DNA of 64,000 nt from positions 868,001-932,000 of the forward strand of contig JAHDVF020001365.1 of the NCBI GenBank assembly GCA_022606425.2, in the 5' to 3' direction. The notes beneath the pieces are model-generated. The model saw nothing but the letters and a program-made list of their open reading frames with translations. It had not been told where the DNA came from and did not search any database. This document shows positions 1 through 10,689 of this stretch, in pieces. Made by a program: the position numbers and the translations under genes. This DNA is from Lepidostoma basale. Lineage: Eukaryota > Arthropoda > Insecta > Trichoptera > Lepidostomatidae. How positions within the stretch are numbered: the stretch's first letter is position 1; each line of letters begins with the position of its first letter.

Positions 1-196
1 CGTTGTTCCAAAGTTTTGTTTGTTTTCTTTTTTTGAAACCAAACAAAACAAACATATAACATTATGTTAGTTGCTCATTATTATTCGTTATCTCTTCTAA
101 ACAAGTAGGTAACAATAGTTTTCACTTCTCTTCTCGTGATCAGGTTTATAGTACGAACGTTATGGATCTTCGCTTGTTTCAATCCAAAGGAAAAAA

Positions 197-472
197 CTAG
201 CTAACTAACTAACCATCACGCCGTTTCCCCGGAGGGGTAGGCAGAGAGGATGGATCGCCACATTGTTCTATCCTGACATAACTCTCGCGCCTCTTCTACA
301 TTCACACATCGTGAAATGCACGCTCGTCGATTGTTCCTACTTCGAACAAGGCCGCCTTTCAGTAATTGGTTAATTCGGTCATGCCATGTCTTCCTTGGCC
401 CTCCTCGACTTCTTTTTCCATTCGCATTACTTGTATATATAGTTTTAATCATTCTTCCCTCATTCATTAGTT
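197..472 (-). pseudogene. LINE-A 3' fragment
   Basis: C-terminal remnant of a non-LTR retrotransposon polyprotein, read leftward. It keeps the end of the domain after the reverse transcriptase (RSRGGPRKTWHD, then RSRNNRRACISRC, then SILSAYPSGETA before the stop) and the GGCGTGATGG 3' end followed by a (TTAG)n tail at 197-215. No reverse transcriptase or endonuclease is present, so the copy is 5'-truncated. Its upstream edge abuts the H1 foldback repeat at about 476. The clade is not assigned. Confidence 0.85.
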
Positions 473-475
473 GTG

Positions 476-800
476 GTCAGGTGTTACAATAATATATCAA
501 ATGTCAAATTTTTGTGATTTTTCGTATCTTTATGTGTATTTGTTCCTATGTCAATTTGAATAATTGAAGAAAAAAATTATTCAATTTGACATAAGAACAA
601 ATACACATAAAGGTTCGAAAAATCACGAAAATTTGACATTTAATATATTATTGTAACAACCTAATGATGTTAACATAGGTTGACGAAACTGCCGTCGCGT
701 AATATAAAAATACAATTGTGATACATAAAACAAAGTTTTTCTTAATTTAACAGTTTGTAATGTTAAAGTATCATAGTGTTTCGGCCAAAACAATAGACTA
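476..800. repeat. H1 hammerhead foldback element, degenerate
   Basis: Long inverted repeat with arms of about 85 bp centred near 570. The right arm continues through a hammerhead-like stretch at 660-698 (CTAATGAT, GTTAAC/GTTGAC stem, GAAACTGCCGTC) to the family end TTTCGGCCAAAACAAT. The core is mutated (CTGATGA to CTAATGA) and stem III is no longer palindromic, so ribozyme activity is unlikely here. It is recognised by identity to better H1 copies at 14.4, 30.7 and 56.1 kb. Confidence 0.7.
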
Positions 801-953
801 ATTAAAACTTTTAGAAAATATTCATTTTTCAATTCAACTGTAGTTAATGTAAACAATTATTTATTATAGTTTCGATGTTTAAATTTCAAATTTTGAAATG
901 TGTAATGATTACACATCATCGTCATGCACGTTTTTAGGCATATTAATAAAATA

Positions 954-1193
954 AACTAACTAACTAACCATCCACACTTTTCTTTCCTGACATATTTCTC
1001 TCCATTCCTCAACATTCATACATCGTGTCATGCACGCGCGTCGATTTCTCCGACGTCGACTCCTCTCATGGCCAACATTCAATATTTGATTGATTTGATC
1101 GTGCCACGTTTTCCTCGGTCTTTCTCTATTTCTGGTTCCATTTACATCGTTAACATATAATTTTTTACCATTCTTTCTTCATTCATTCTTTCC
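954..1193 (-). pseudogene. LINE-A 3' fragment with deleted 3' end
   Basis: Leftward LINE-A remnant that begins with a CTAACTAACTAACC tail but lacks the usual 30-35 bp between the tail and the conserved block. The remaining block still encodes the basic RNRERPRKTWHDQI-like stretch and the RRACMTRCMNVEE region. It is non-coding through deletion. Confidence 0.75.
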
Positions 1194-1611
1194 AAACATA
1201 ATTTAATGAAAATGTTAAAAAAACATTTAAATGAAAGTTGGAATGCCGGGTTCCTGTAAACTGTCCATCCAGTTTCCATGTCAATCTCCCTTATTGCATT
1301 GCGTCTGTTGAATTTGCAGTCAGACGGCAAACATGTCCATGTACCATAATGATGTCTTTCCATGATTTAAGAAGACATTTGCTGAACGACGTGCTCGGCG
1401 AATGACAGTAGACAGAACGTAACATTGTTGCTAGGTTAGTAGGGGAGAACCACCATGAAGAGAAAAAAATTTATCTCCTTGCTGTAAATACAAAATCAAT
1501 ACACTGTTTCAAAAACAAAGTATGAAGTTTTGTAGAGTATTCATTCATTCCTTCTATACTTCCTAAAGTGAATTTTAAATTCAATTATCAGATTCTAGGT
1601 TATGGATAATT

Positions 1612-2088
1612 TTATAAAAATTGGGAAATGTTCTCTTCAAGGGATAGTGTACCATGAAGAGAACACTGGTTCCCGTGAAGAGAACAGGCACATACGTTAC
1701 ACATACTCTTCATGAATCCATCTAGCCAATACATTCCAGATTTCTTGTTATCTTTCCAAAAAGCTGGAGTGTTAATATTATTAACAACTGCGAATTCTCG
1801 AGTTTGCACTTTAGTGAGACCGCGACACATTTTAGAAGCAGTGCTTAGGTATGATGCAAGCAAATTCTCATGGTCAATACTAAATATTTTTCGATTACCT
1901 ATATTGCGATTATATTTAAAATTCTCCCCGGCTTCTTGTGCCTGATTTGATCGTTTATTAATTTTTTACAATAATGTTGTTGCTATACCTGTCTCCTTAG
2001 CTACACTGCGAATGCTTTTCTTTTGTACGATGGCGGCATCTATAGCATCTTTGAAATCGTCGTCCGTCTTACGATTTATTTTCGGCAT
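1612..2088 (-). pseudogene. pogo-like transposase N-terminus
   Basis: Reading from the ATG at 2088 gives MPKINRKTDDDFKDAIDAA, then KKSIRSVAKETGIATTLL, an in-frame stop at about residue 42, and then KINKRSNQAQ. Further on come a helix-turn-helix-like stretch (LTKVQTREFAVVNNI) and WLDGFMKSM near 1702. This order (psq-type helix-turn-helix, then a CENP-B-type region) is that of pogo/Tigger transposases. The downstream DDE domain is missing and the frame runs into the repeated end sequences. It is a dead gene. Confidence 0.75.
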
Positions 2089-2105
2089 CTAAAAAACGGA
2101 TACAC

Positions 2106-2213
2106 GGGCAAAAGATAGACATGATAAGGTTTGCTGACGATATTGCTATGGTTGCTGAAAGTGAGGAGGAACTGCAGGAGGCCTTAGATACTTTGCAAGA
2201 CTTTGCAATTATA
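2106..2213 (+). pseudogene. non-LTR reverse transcriptase palm fragment (FADD box)
   Basis: A 36-codon open stretch reads GQKIDMIRFADDIAMVAES and continues EEELQEALDTLQDF. FADD is the catalytic palm motif of non-LTR reverse transcriptases, and the flanks fit the usual G-x-KI...RFADDIA spacing. It is the only reverse transcriptase active-site motif I found in the window. It sits inside the pogo-like element with no flanking LINE sequence, so how it got there is unclear. Confidence 0.7.
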
Positions 2214-2534
2214 TTAAAAATTTTAAATATTATATTATTTAAAATTTATAAAAATTTTAAACAATATAAATTGAAATAATATATATTTTTTATTTTTTTA
2301 TTATCGAGGGTAACAAACAGCAATGACAGTATATGAGTATAAACACATAGAGACAACAAAACAAGGCCAATAACATGCTACCACAAATATTATATAACAA
2401 CTGACATAAGGTTAAATATATAAGAGTAATAAAGTAACACTTTTAAAAGATAAAGAGAAAACTATTAGTAATAATGAATTAAAAATAAAATACAATTTTA
2501 AAATGTAAAAGAAAAAAGAAAAAGACAAGAAAAG

Positions 2535-2802
<268 letters not shown>

Positions 2803-3302
2803 ATGAAGAGAACACTCAACCTGTGAAGAGAAGTTCTCTTCATAGGACTGCGGCGTGTTCTCTTCATGAAATTAGGACTTATTTTAGAAAAACATTGAAA
2901 TTATCGAGATGGATTTAATATTATTCAATATAACCCTATCACATAAAAACTATATAATCACGTTACACTACGGGTAAATCCTTTTTACTCCTAGCTTACT
3001 ATTAAAAGGTCAGCAGATGAAGCAGTCAGCACCGTTTTTTTTTACTAAGCCCGTAAACTTCTCTCGTCCACTGTCCGAAGCACACAGAACGGACATGCGC
3101 CCAACTTAACGCGCGATGTCGTCACACCAGTGCGATCACGTGAAGGGCTGCGGAATGTCGCTAGGTTTATTACTATCGTTGCAAATGCAACTGTTCTCTT
3201 CATGGTGGTTCTCCCCTACAACTGGTTCTGACGAATATAATTCGCTAGTGAAGGGACTCCGATATTTTTTATATATCCTTAAAAAATATATAAAAATCCG
3301 TT

Positions 3303-3622
3303 TAACTAACTAACTAACCATCACGCCATTTCCCCGGAGGGGTAAGGCAGAGAGGATGGATCGTCACAATCCTCTGTCCTGGCATACCTCTCGGGATTCC
3401 TCTACATTCATAAATCGTACCATGCACGCACGTCGATTATTACGACTTCGAATGTGGCCGCCTTTAAGTAATTGATTAATTTGGTACTACTGGTCGCTTG
3501 TGTACAACTTTTTAACCATTCTACTCTCATCCATTCGTTCCATATGTCCAAACCATTTCAGGGATCCTTTTTTTAATTTTATCCATGATGCAGTCATCTG
3601 CCCTGCATTTCTCTCTTATTTC
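3303..3622 (-). pseudogene. LINE-A 3' fragment
   Basis: Leftward LINE-A copy starting with a CTAACTAACTAACC tail and the conserved GTAAGGCAGAGAGGATGG block. It runs upstream to the KWFGHMERMDESRMVKK-type region at about 3560 and ends where a second copy begins at 3623. Frameshifts are present. Confidence 0.8.
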
Positions 3623-3916
3623 ACGCCGTTTCCCCGCAGGGGTAGACAGAGAGAATGGACCGCCACACTACTCTATCCTGACACCTCTCTAGCTTCCTCC
3701 ACATTCATACAGCGAGTCATACACGCACGTCGATTCTTCCGACTTCTACCATGACCAACCTTTAAAATTTGATTAATTTGGTAATGCCATGTTTTCCTCA
3801 GTCTGCCTCGACTCCGTACTCCATTTACAGCATTAACGTATGCTTTCTTAAACATTCTTTCTCCATCCATGATCTCCATATGTCCGAACCAACGCAGCGA
3901 TTCTTTCATAATTTTC
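3623..3916 (-). pseudogene. LINE-A 3' fragment, second copy
   Basis: A second leftward LINE-A copy lies directly upstream of the first. It encodes MKESLRWFGHMEIMDGERM, VNAVNGVRSRGRLRKTWHYQ, and RKNRRACMTRCMNVEEAREV. It has no TTAG tail of its own: its 3' end (CACGCCGTTTCCCCGCAGGG) joins straight to the neighbouring copy, which suggests a rearrangement or an insertion into it. Confidence 0.8.
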
Positions 3917-4044
3917 ATTTTTCTATATGTATCGTATCAAGCACGCACGTCGATTTCTTTGACTCCTCATTCTAAATTATAATGGAGTTCTACAAAACAA
4001 AAACCTCAATCGTCAGTACTCATCCACTTGGTCTTGTGGGTATT

Positions 4045-4450
4045 CAAATCAAATCAAATCAAATCAGTTTATTAACTTAAAAGACATTACAAACAGGAAA
4101 ATGTTTAAGGCATCTATTAAGTACAGGTAAAATATTATCAAAATACAACAAAGTACCAGGAACGCATTAGAGATGGTTCGACATTAGGAAGACAAGATAC
4201 TTTCTGAAATCAAGAGTATTTGTCCCCTGAACGTACCTTCACTAATATAAAAGACGTCGATCTCCGAGGAGACCGCGTTCAGCAAACTAATTGCTCTTCC
4301 CACCGGTGTCACCAGAGGCAGATTGGTTCTGGTGGCCGGTAGGTAAAACAATCTGTGCTGTCGCTGTCGGAGAAATCTATCAGGGACAAAAAGACCAACA
4401 CCCTCTAGCACGGCCGAGTTCTCCAAATATCCTCTGATTAATTTAAAGAA
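4045..4450 (-). pseudogene. jockey-type LINE (LINE-C) C-terminus
   Basis: Minus-strand non-LTR remnant encoding ENSAVLEGVGLFVPDRFLR, then RTNLPLVTPVGRAISLLNAV and SSEIDVFYISEGTFR. This is the C-terminal tail typical of jockey-superfamily elements. The 3' end is a (TCAAA)n run at 4045-4066 on the plus strand. Related copies lie at 47.9, 50.5, 52.3, 55.7 and 58.1 kb. There is no reverse transcriptase, so it is 5'-truncated. Confidence 0.7.
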
Positions 4451-4454
4451 ATGG

Positions 4455-5050
4455 GTTATTAGCCCTTATCGGACGCTAACATTTGTATATTTTGTATATG
4501 TTATTCTCTCAATATTTAAATTTAAAAAGGCACTGTGTATGTTAATCGCTCCATTGGTAATATTCAACTGACAAAGTAATTACGCGTAGATTCCACTGAC
4601 AACAAGATTCAACATGATTCATCATGTCACTTCACATGTGCCACACAACCTCAGTGACAAAGTTCTGTTGTCACGTCAGAAGTGACAAACGCCTGTTAAG
4701 GGTTAACTTTGCAAACCAATTCAGACTACATATTTTCCTTAGTACAGCCAAAAAATATAATTTTACTTCATTGTTTTGTAACAGGATGCATTTTACTCGC
4801 CATTTAAGATTTTGCGCTCTACGTTCCAACTAAACTCTTTGCAACGGTATTCTTAAAGTTTAACCCTCTCCCCTCTGGCTATAAATCTTCCCCGGGAATA
4901 AAGCTTTCTGAATTCCAATCCGGGAATCCGACACCGGCAATGAATACCTCTCAGAGAACTTGGACCAATTTTTCCAAACAGATTTTCTATTATGCAATCC
5001 GCTGACTCGAAACTTTCACTCTGTACATTTATGTCAATAAATTATATGAA
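4455..5050. other. unassigned AT-rich stretch
   Basis: I see no coding region, repeat end or RNA motif I can support here. A mildly mixed-composition patch at 4870-4930 has no recognisable product. Confidence 0.5.
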
Positions 5051-5064
5051 CAAACAAACAAAGA

Positions 5065-5290
5065 AACCAACAAACCGTTTCCTTGGAAGGGTAAGCAGAA
5101 AGAATAGGCCGCCACACTGCTCTATCCTGACACACCTGTCTAGATTCCTCCACATTCATACGGCGAGTCATTCACGTACGTCGATTATTCCGACTTCTAA
5201 AATAGGATTCATTTGGTCATGTCTTATTTTCCTCAGCCATTTTCATGCTTCGGTTCCATATATAAGGTTTGGAACCATAGGACATTGAGG
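5065..5290 (-). pseudogene. LINE-A 3' fragment, degenerate
   Basis: Recognised by the order GTAAGCAGAAAGAATAGG, CCACACTGCTCTATCCTGAC, CATTCATACGGCGAGTCATT and CGTCGATTATTCCGACTTCT, all reverse-complement LINE-A 3' blocks. The TTAG tail has decayed to AACCAACAAACC. Coding is lost. Confidence 0.65.
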
Positions 5291-5292
5291 AT

Positions 5293-5480
5293 TCCCACCG
5301 CTTACAAGAAGCTGTTATAGGCGAACGGCGCCTTTCGTCAGCTTCGCTCATTCAATCCCTAGGCCCGTTCCTCGTCCACGCGGGACATACATTAGAAAGT
5401 GAAATTTGTATAAAAGAAATCAAGAGAGACCAGACCACATTTAATCTACTGCTATTTTCCTCTATGTCCCGCCATACGTG
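5293..5480 (-). repeat. dispersed repeat R5
   Basis: A block with TTCCCACC, GCTGTTATAGG, CCTTTTCGTCAGC-like and GGGACATACATT elements also occurs at 43.74-43.93 kb (same strand) and 48.89-49.09 kb (opposite strand). It looks like the end of an unrecognised retroelement. Two of the three copies lie next to LINE-A. Confidence 0.55.
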
Positions 5481-5582
5481 CAGATAACACTAAAAAACAC
5501 TTAAAATATTTCTAAACAAAATATATGAAAAGAAAAAAAGACAGGTTTGGAACCAGAACTCCACAATTTAAATTATAAATTA

Positions 5583-5858
5583 ATTTTAAGGACTTGTATC
5601 TCAATAGAGACGAAGATGCAAATTGGAAACAGAATATGGTGGTCGAGGCGTTTACAGGACTTATGACTTGTCATTGGTTGGGTTAAGCGCACGCTTTATG
5701 TAATACAACATTCCCCATTCCGGCCTTCTTACGACCACCATGTCTGACAAATTTACAGGACCAATGACAGGTCATGAGTCCTGTAAACGCCTCGACCACC
5801 ATATTCTGTTTCCAATTTGTATCTTCTTCTCTATTGAGATACAATTAATCCTTAAAAT
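5583..5858. mobile_element. foldback element (IR-1 family)
   Basis: Arms of about 100 bp start with TTAAGGACTTGTATCTCAAT on the left and the complement of TTGTATCTCAATAGAGA on the right. They run through GGCGTTTACAGGACTTATGA and its inverse around a loop of about 80 bp. The same arms occur at 26,629-27,026 (complete pair) and 37.37-37.63 kb (one arm). The sequence after the right arm (GATAACCC, GGGTAAAAT, CAGTATTCGT) is also shared with the 26.6 kb copy, so the element is longer than the hairpin. No coding capacity is seen. Confidence 0.75.
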
Positions 5859-6129
5859 GATAACCCGCAATGGGTAAAATCCAGTATTCGTCTACAAGTA
5901 TTTGTATACATTCGAAATGTTATAAATTAATTATTATATTTAATTAGAGCTCGATTCGTAACAAAAGTATGCCTATAACCACCGCCTTTTAATCAGTTCT
6001 GAAAGAATCAACTCGATCTTCAATCTATTAATAGAGTATATGACAACACAATAACACACTTTCGCTTTTATTTTTATAGATAGATTGTGAAGGGTTCAAG
6101 GAAGATATTACTAACTTTACATAGCCTTA

Positions 6130-6430
6130 CAACTTTTGAAGAGTTTTAAGCCTCTTTCTTATACCTGGCCCTTTTATCCTGCGCCTTTTGATCCCAGCAG
6201 TCCGTTTCACTCAACCTAGCCAGATCAGCCAGAACATTATCCATTCAGCGCTGTCTAGGTCTTCCTAGATGTCTTATTACTCTGGTCTCCAGCTAAGTTT
6301 ACGTGGCCAATCCTTGCCAGACGATCTGCTCTCACGATTTTCATTTTGCTGAGCTGCTGGGTCTTTATGCGGATATCTTGATTGTTCCTATGTCTCTAAA
6401 TTGTCGCTGTAACACCAGGTCACTGACTTA
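6130..6430 (-). pseudogene. RTE-like LINE C-terminus
   Basis: The minus strand encodes, with frameshifts, MKIVRADRLARIGHVNLAG and then ADLARLSETDCWDQKAQDKR, ending in ARYKKEA and a stop. This has the arrangement of the post-reverse-transcriptase tail of RTE-like elements. A related minus-strand copy lies at 28.90-29.09 kb. Confidence 0.6.
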
Positions 6431-6840
6431 AGATTATATTATCTGAGCAGTCGATTATTTTATTGTTCTATAATAATCATTATCCATGACCAACCAAGTC
6501 ACCACTGGGTTAATGACAGTGTTATAAATTCTAAGCATGGTGCTTATGGACAGAAGCTTGGACTCTATGGACATCTTATGGGATTCTGCAGCACATAGGA
6601 CTTGTAATCTCGGATTGCATATCATTGACTTATGTTATGTATCGATATAATCGAATGAAGAAAAATCTATTGTTCAAACAATCATTTATATAATAATTTT
6701 CTTTTGTGTTTTAAAATTATTATTCTGTAATTATAAATGACTGCATTTATGATTGTATTCGTAATGAAGGTAAGTCTTTCTAAATACGTAGAGAAAAGTA
6801 ATCTCAAAAGTGGAAAAAAACTAATTCAAAACTTCAACGC
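6430..6840. other. unassigned stretch
   Basis: AT-rich sequence with no supported gene, RNA or repeat end. Confidence 0.5.
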
Positions 6841-6879
6841 CTCAAGTTTTTAAAAGAAAAAAAAAAGCAGCCGAATGGC

Positions 6880-7196
6880 CCGCTCGGGAATCTTCGGTAA
6901 TCCTTCGTATTACCGCGCCTGCGCCCATCACTAGCAGGGCCGGCACGTGGCCCATAGTACATTTGTTAGAACTTTTTACTCCAGCAAGATGGCGGCAGTA
7001 AAATACTTGTTTTGTGGCAATCATATTTTTTCATTATTCGACAAGCGTGAGTTTGTTGAATTTGTTGCGAAGCTCGTGGATTGGGCGCAGAAGGTTCTCG
7101 CCAAGTCTTACATCCAAGGAAAAATATCACCAATTCTAATAACATCAAAGAATATCCACGAAAACTATTGGACATCAAAATACCATTTAACAGGTA
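6880..7196 (+). other. CpG-rich patch with candidate first exon
   Basis: A GC-rich interval (GCCCGCTCGGG, CCGCGCCTGCGCCCAT, GGGCCGGCACGTGGCCC) stands out from the AT-rich surroundings. It includes an NRF-1-like GCGCCTGCGC and leads into CAAGATGGCGGCAG with an ATG at 6989. From that ATG an open frame reads MAAVKYLFCGNHIFSLFD, then KREFVEFVAKLVDWAQ, up to TTTAACAGGTATAC, which fits a 5' splice site at 7190-7192. I do not recognise the protein. It could be the promoter and first exon of a host gene or the start of an unknown mobile element. No second exon was confirmed. Confidence 0.35.
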
Positions 7197-7199
7197 TAC

Positions 7200-7845
7200 T
7201 ACTACTTTCAATATTTCAATGTGTCTTAATTGTATTATACTGAAAGGGTTACTAAGGTGATTAGGGCATATAGAACGAATTGATTTAGTGAAATTTGAAT
7301 GAAAGTTTAAAAATGAATATTCTTTTTCGTCTTGTTAACCCAAAATTCAACATTACGCCATTTAAACCGCACTGTCGGACGCCAAAATCAGATCATTATT
7401 CGTTCATGTCACAAAGCAACAATCGCTCTCTATTATGTGCAGCATGGATTGCTATATGCCACAGATGCAGAGCGTCGTATTGCCCTGAAGGATACCTCAT
7501 CTCGTCATGCATGCATCAGTCGGTTCAGGGTCCACCAAGTTTTCCACGGAAACTCTTTATCTTAGCGGTAAGGTTTCCTTTGGTATCATAACAATTTATG
7601 CATCCACAGCTTTTCCTCCAACTGTCAAATCTCTTGACTTTAGGAGACAATTGCAATTAAAGCTACTAGAATTCGTGGAATAATTCATATTTAGTATGGG
7701 AGTTTCATATTTCACCTTGCTACGGCAATACTAAATGAAAATTTGTGTATCAATTATTATATTTCATGTGGAATTTTCGGTCATTGTTCAAGAATCCATA
7801 TGTTTATAATAATAAATTAATATTCGTACCCGATACACGATTGTA
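7200..7845. other. unassigned stretch
   Basis: Contains an open frame at 7332-7565 (VGRQNQIIIRSCHKATIALY, then ALKDTSSRHACISRF) that I do not recognise. It lies downstream of the CpG-rich patch and could be an exon, but no splice acceptor can be fixed with confidence. Confidence 0.3.
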
Positions 7846-7847
7846 AG

Positions 7848-8690
7848 AAAAAGGGTCCCAGTAAAAATATTGCGCAACGTGTTGCAATCCGGCACGTGTG
7901 ACATGGCAAAAATAATCAATTGAATAACCGGTAGCTCTATCACATACGCTTGGGATTATTAACGAGAGAAAGATAGCAAATTACAATTATAATATTAATA
8001 GTAAAAAACCCGAATATCATCAAGAAGGAATATGGTCCCAGTAAAAATATTGCACAACGTGTTGCAATCCTGCACGTGTGACATGGCAAATAATCAATTG
8101 AATAACCTGTAGCTCTATCACATACGCCTGATACGCGTATTATTAACGAGAGAAAGACAGCAAATAACAATTATAATATTAACTAACTAACTAACTAACC
8201 ATCACGCCATTTCCCCGGGGGGGTAGGCAGAGAGTATGGATCGCCACACTGGCCTGTCCTGGCATACCTCTCGATCTTCCTCTACATCCATACATCGTAC
8301 CATGCACGCACGTCGATTATTCCCTTCGAATGTGGCCGCCTTTTAGTAATTGATTAATTTGGTCATGCCATGTTTTCCTCGGTCGTCCTCGGCTTCTTTT
8401 CCCACTCACGCTGCTTGTGTAAAACTTTTTAACCATTCTACTCTCATCCATTCGTTCCATATGTCCAAACCATCTCAGGGATCCTTTTTTAATTTTATTC
8501 ATGATGCAGTCATCTGCCTTACATTTCTTTCTTATTTCATCGTTCGGTATTCTATCATACACCGTTTTCTCGCACATTCTTCTCAGTGATCTCACTTCTT
8601 TTGCCAGCTCCAAGCTTCACTTCCATACATGATGTTAACCACAATTATAATATTAATAGGCAAAACCCGAATATCATCAAGAAGGAGTAT
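7848..8690. repeat. 184 bp tandem duplication split by LINE-A
   Basis: The unit starting GGTCCCAGTAAAAATATTGC and running through AACGTGTTGCAATCC, CACATACGC and CCCGAATATCATCAAGAAGG occurs twice in direct tandem (from about 7852 and from 8036). The second unit is interrupted by a LINE-A copy at 8183-8640 and resumes at 8641. The function is unknown. Confidence 0.8.
8183..8640 (-). mobile_element. LINE-A insertion with 16 bp target duplication
   Basis: A 5'-truncated LINE-A copy with a clean (TTAG)n tail is flanked by identical ACAATTATAATATTAA at 8167-8182 and 8641-8656. The ORF at 8317-8613 encodes MELAKEVRSLRRMCEKTVYD, then IKKGSLRWFGHMERMDESRM, then SGKRSRGRPRKTWHDQINQL. The duplication length and truncation show insertion by target-primed reverse transcription. 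One frameshift separates the last 45 codons. Confidence 0.9.
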
Positions 8691-8894
8691 AATAATATTT
8701 TGGAGAGGAGTACTTTTGTTCTGATTCTGAATTTAATTTTGATTTTTGTTCTGATTATTGTTGTATGACAGTAGTGTAGAAAGGAGAATATATACATATA
8801 TATTTTTTTCATTTTGAACAAATTTTGATCACGTGTGAACATTTTTATTTTTCATTAAAAGTTAATACTTATTAAAAGTTCAAACTTATTAAAA

Positions 8895-9412
8895 AGCTAA
8901 GATGGCAGTGCATAATGGTGTTCTTGTGCCGAACCTTATGTATGGAAGTGAAGCATGGAACTGGAAAAAGAAGGATGAAAGTAGAATAAATGCAGTAGAA
9001 ATGAGATCTCTAAGACACTAATGTGTGGCAAATCTGAATATGATAGAGTGTCAAATGCAAGTATAAGAAGTGAATGTGGTGGGATTGAAAGTGTTATGAA
9101 CAAAATAATGAAAGAGTCATTAAGATGGTTTGGACACATGGAAAGAATGAGTGAAGACAGAATGGTAAAGAAGGTATATGTAAACGGCGTGAACGGAGCT
9201 AGAAATAGAGGAAGGTCGAGGAACGATCAAATCAATCAAATATTAAATGTCGGTCACGTGAGGAGTCGGAGAAATCGACGCGCGTGAATGAGAAGATGTA
9301 TGAATGTAGAGGAAGCGAGAGAAGTATGTCAAGCCAGAACAGTGTGGCGTTCTAGTCTTTCTGCCTACCCCTTCAGGTAGACGGCGTGATGGTTAGTTAG
9401 TTATTTAGTTGA
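8895..9412 (+). pseudogene. LINE-A 3' fragment
   Basis: Rightward copy starting at AAGATGGCAGTGCATAATGG (KMAVHNGVLVPNLMYGSEAW) and ending GGCGTGATGGTTAGTTAG. The ORF at 9021-9287 covers MCGKSEYDRVSNASIRSECG, then MKESLRWFGHMERMSEDRM and VNGVNGARNRGRSRN. A frameshift occurs just before it, and a small deletion removes the KTWH box. The start point is the same as in several other copies. Confidence 0.85.
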
Positions 9413-9760
9413 GTATATAGTGAACCAAGTTTAAAGGGTAGAAACTCTTTAATTCCGTGAATATGTTACGGGTTGCGACTAGATAATGAAACAGTTTGAT
9501 AATGAAAAATCTTCTTTTCAGCTTTATTTTGTCTCCTTTAAATCAATGCATAAATAAACCAGAGAAGTGCAAGCAAGTGCAATATGGTGATACAAATCGA
9601 AGAGTTCATACGCCATAATTCTGGTCTCTTTCGATGGATATTCTCACACAATCGTCGTTAAACTTCAAGACAATACAACTTATTGACCGTAAGTCATCTT
9701 TGCAATCATTCATTATACATTATCCCCTTGTAATAAGGGGAAACATGTTTGTCGCCAGAT
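9413..9760. other. unassigned stretch
   Basis: No supported gene, repeat end or RNA motif. Confidence 0.5.
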
Positions 9761-9761
9761 T

Positions 9762-10195
9762 AACTAACTAACTAACCATCACGCCATTTCTCCGGAGGGT
9801 CAGACAGATAGGATGAACCGCCACACTACTCTGTCCTGGCATAGCTCTTGAGATTCCTCTACATTTATGCATCATAACACGTACGATGTTTCCGACATAG
9901 AACATGGCCGCATTTTAGTAATTGATTAATTCGTCATGCCATGTCTTCCTTAGCCTTCCTCGAGTTATATTTCCATTCACACTATTGGTGTATAACATTT
10001 TAAGCATTCTTCTCTCATCCATTCGTTCCACACGCTGAAACCATTTTAGTGACTCTTCATTTTATATAGGACTTCTCTTGTTTTCTTACTACTTCGTTCG
10101 GTATACGTTGTTTTCCCGCACATTATTCTACACCGTTTATCATTCTTTCATCGTTCTTATACCAATACCAAGCTTCACTTCCATACATTTGGGTT
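9762..10195 (-). pseudogene. LINE-A 3' fragment
   Basis: Leftward copy with a CTAACTAACTAACC tail and the 3' blocks in order, continuing upstream to CTTCACTTCCATACAT (complement of the MYGSEAW region) near 10,190. Multiple frameshifts. Confidence 0.8.
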
Positions 10196-10239
10196 TGCAC
10201 TAGAACTTCCACGTTTGCTTTAGTAGATATATTTGTATT

Positions 10240-10640
10240 TTCTTCTTCTTCTTAGTCGTATTCCTCATGATTGAGGGTCGTGTCCATCCTGTAAACCATT
10301 GACCAAGGCACGCTATGCGCTCCTGTCACCCGTCAGTCTCCAGGCTGCAGCTAATGAGAGACCAATCAGATCCCTGATTTGATCGGACCAGCGGCCCCGT
10401 GGTCGTCACTGTGGTCGCCTTCCCTCCACTTTGCCAATGATGATGAGCTTTTCAAGGTTGTCCTGATCTCTCCGGGCTATGTGTCCAAAATATTAAATCA
10501 CTCTCTAAGAACATATCCGCGAGAGTCTTGCCTTACCCAGCTGGTCAATGGTTTGTATTTACATTGATGATTTTGAGTGCACCATTTATTTTGTTCCCGG
10601 CTGCAACTCTTCTATCGATGTCTTTCTCTATTTTTCCGAC
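10240..10640 (-). pseudogene. RTE-like LINE C-terminus with (GAA)n tail
   Basis: The minus strand encodes GHIARRDQDNLEKLIIIGKV, then RRPRGRWSDQIRDLIGLSLA and AAWRLTGDRSAYRALVNGLQ, then DGHDPQS and a stop. This is the usual HIARR...GRP.RWSDQI...DR..WR layout of RTE-like C-termini. The 3' end is a short GAA repeat at 10,240-10,253. Confidence 0.7.
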
Positions 10641-10689
10641 TCTTGTGAATATTCAACCGCCTTAATTTTTTTCTTTGTTCGGTATTCTG

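Noticed and set aside
3500..3975. Plus-strand open frames opposite LINE-A
   Set aside because: Antisense shadows of the LINE-A C-terminal domain; the same shadow recurs in every minus-strand copy.
5855..5890. Hammerhead-like hairpin after IR-1 (TGATAACCC...GGGTAAAAT)
   Set aside because: Only a faint match, no GUC-type site in the right place; mentioned as a possibility only.
7332..7565. 77-codon open frame as a mitochondrial ribosomal protein
   Set aside because: I compared the composition with what I know of small mitochondrial ribosomal proteins and found no convincing motif.
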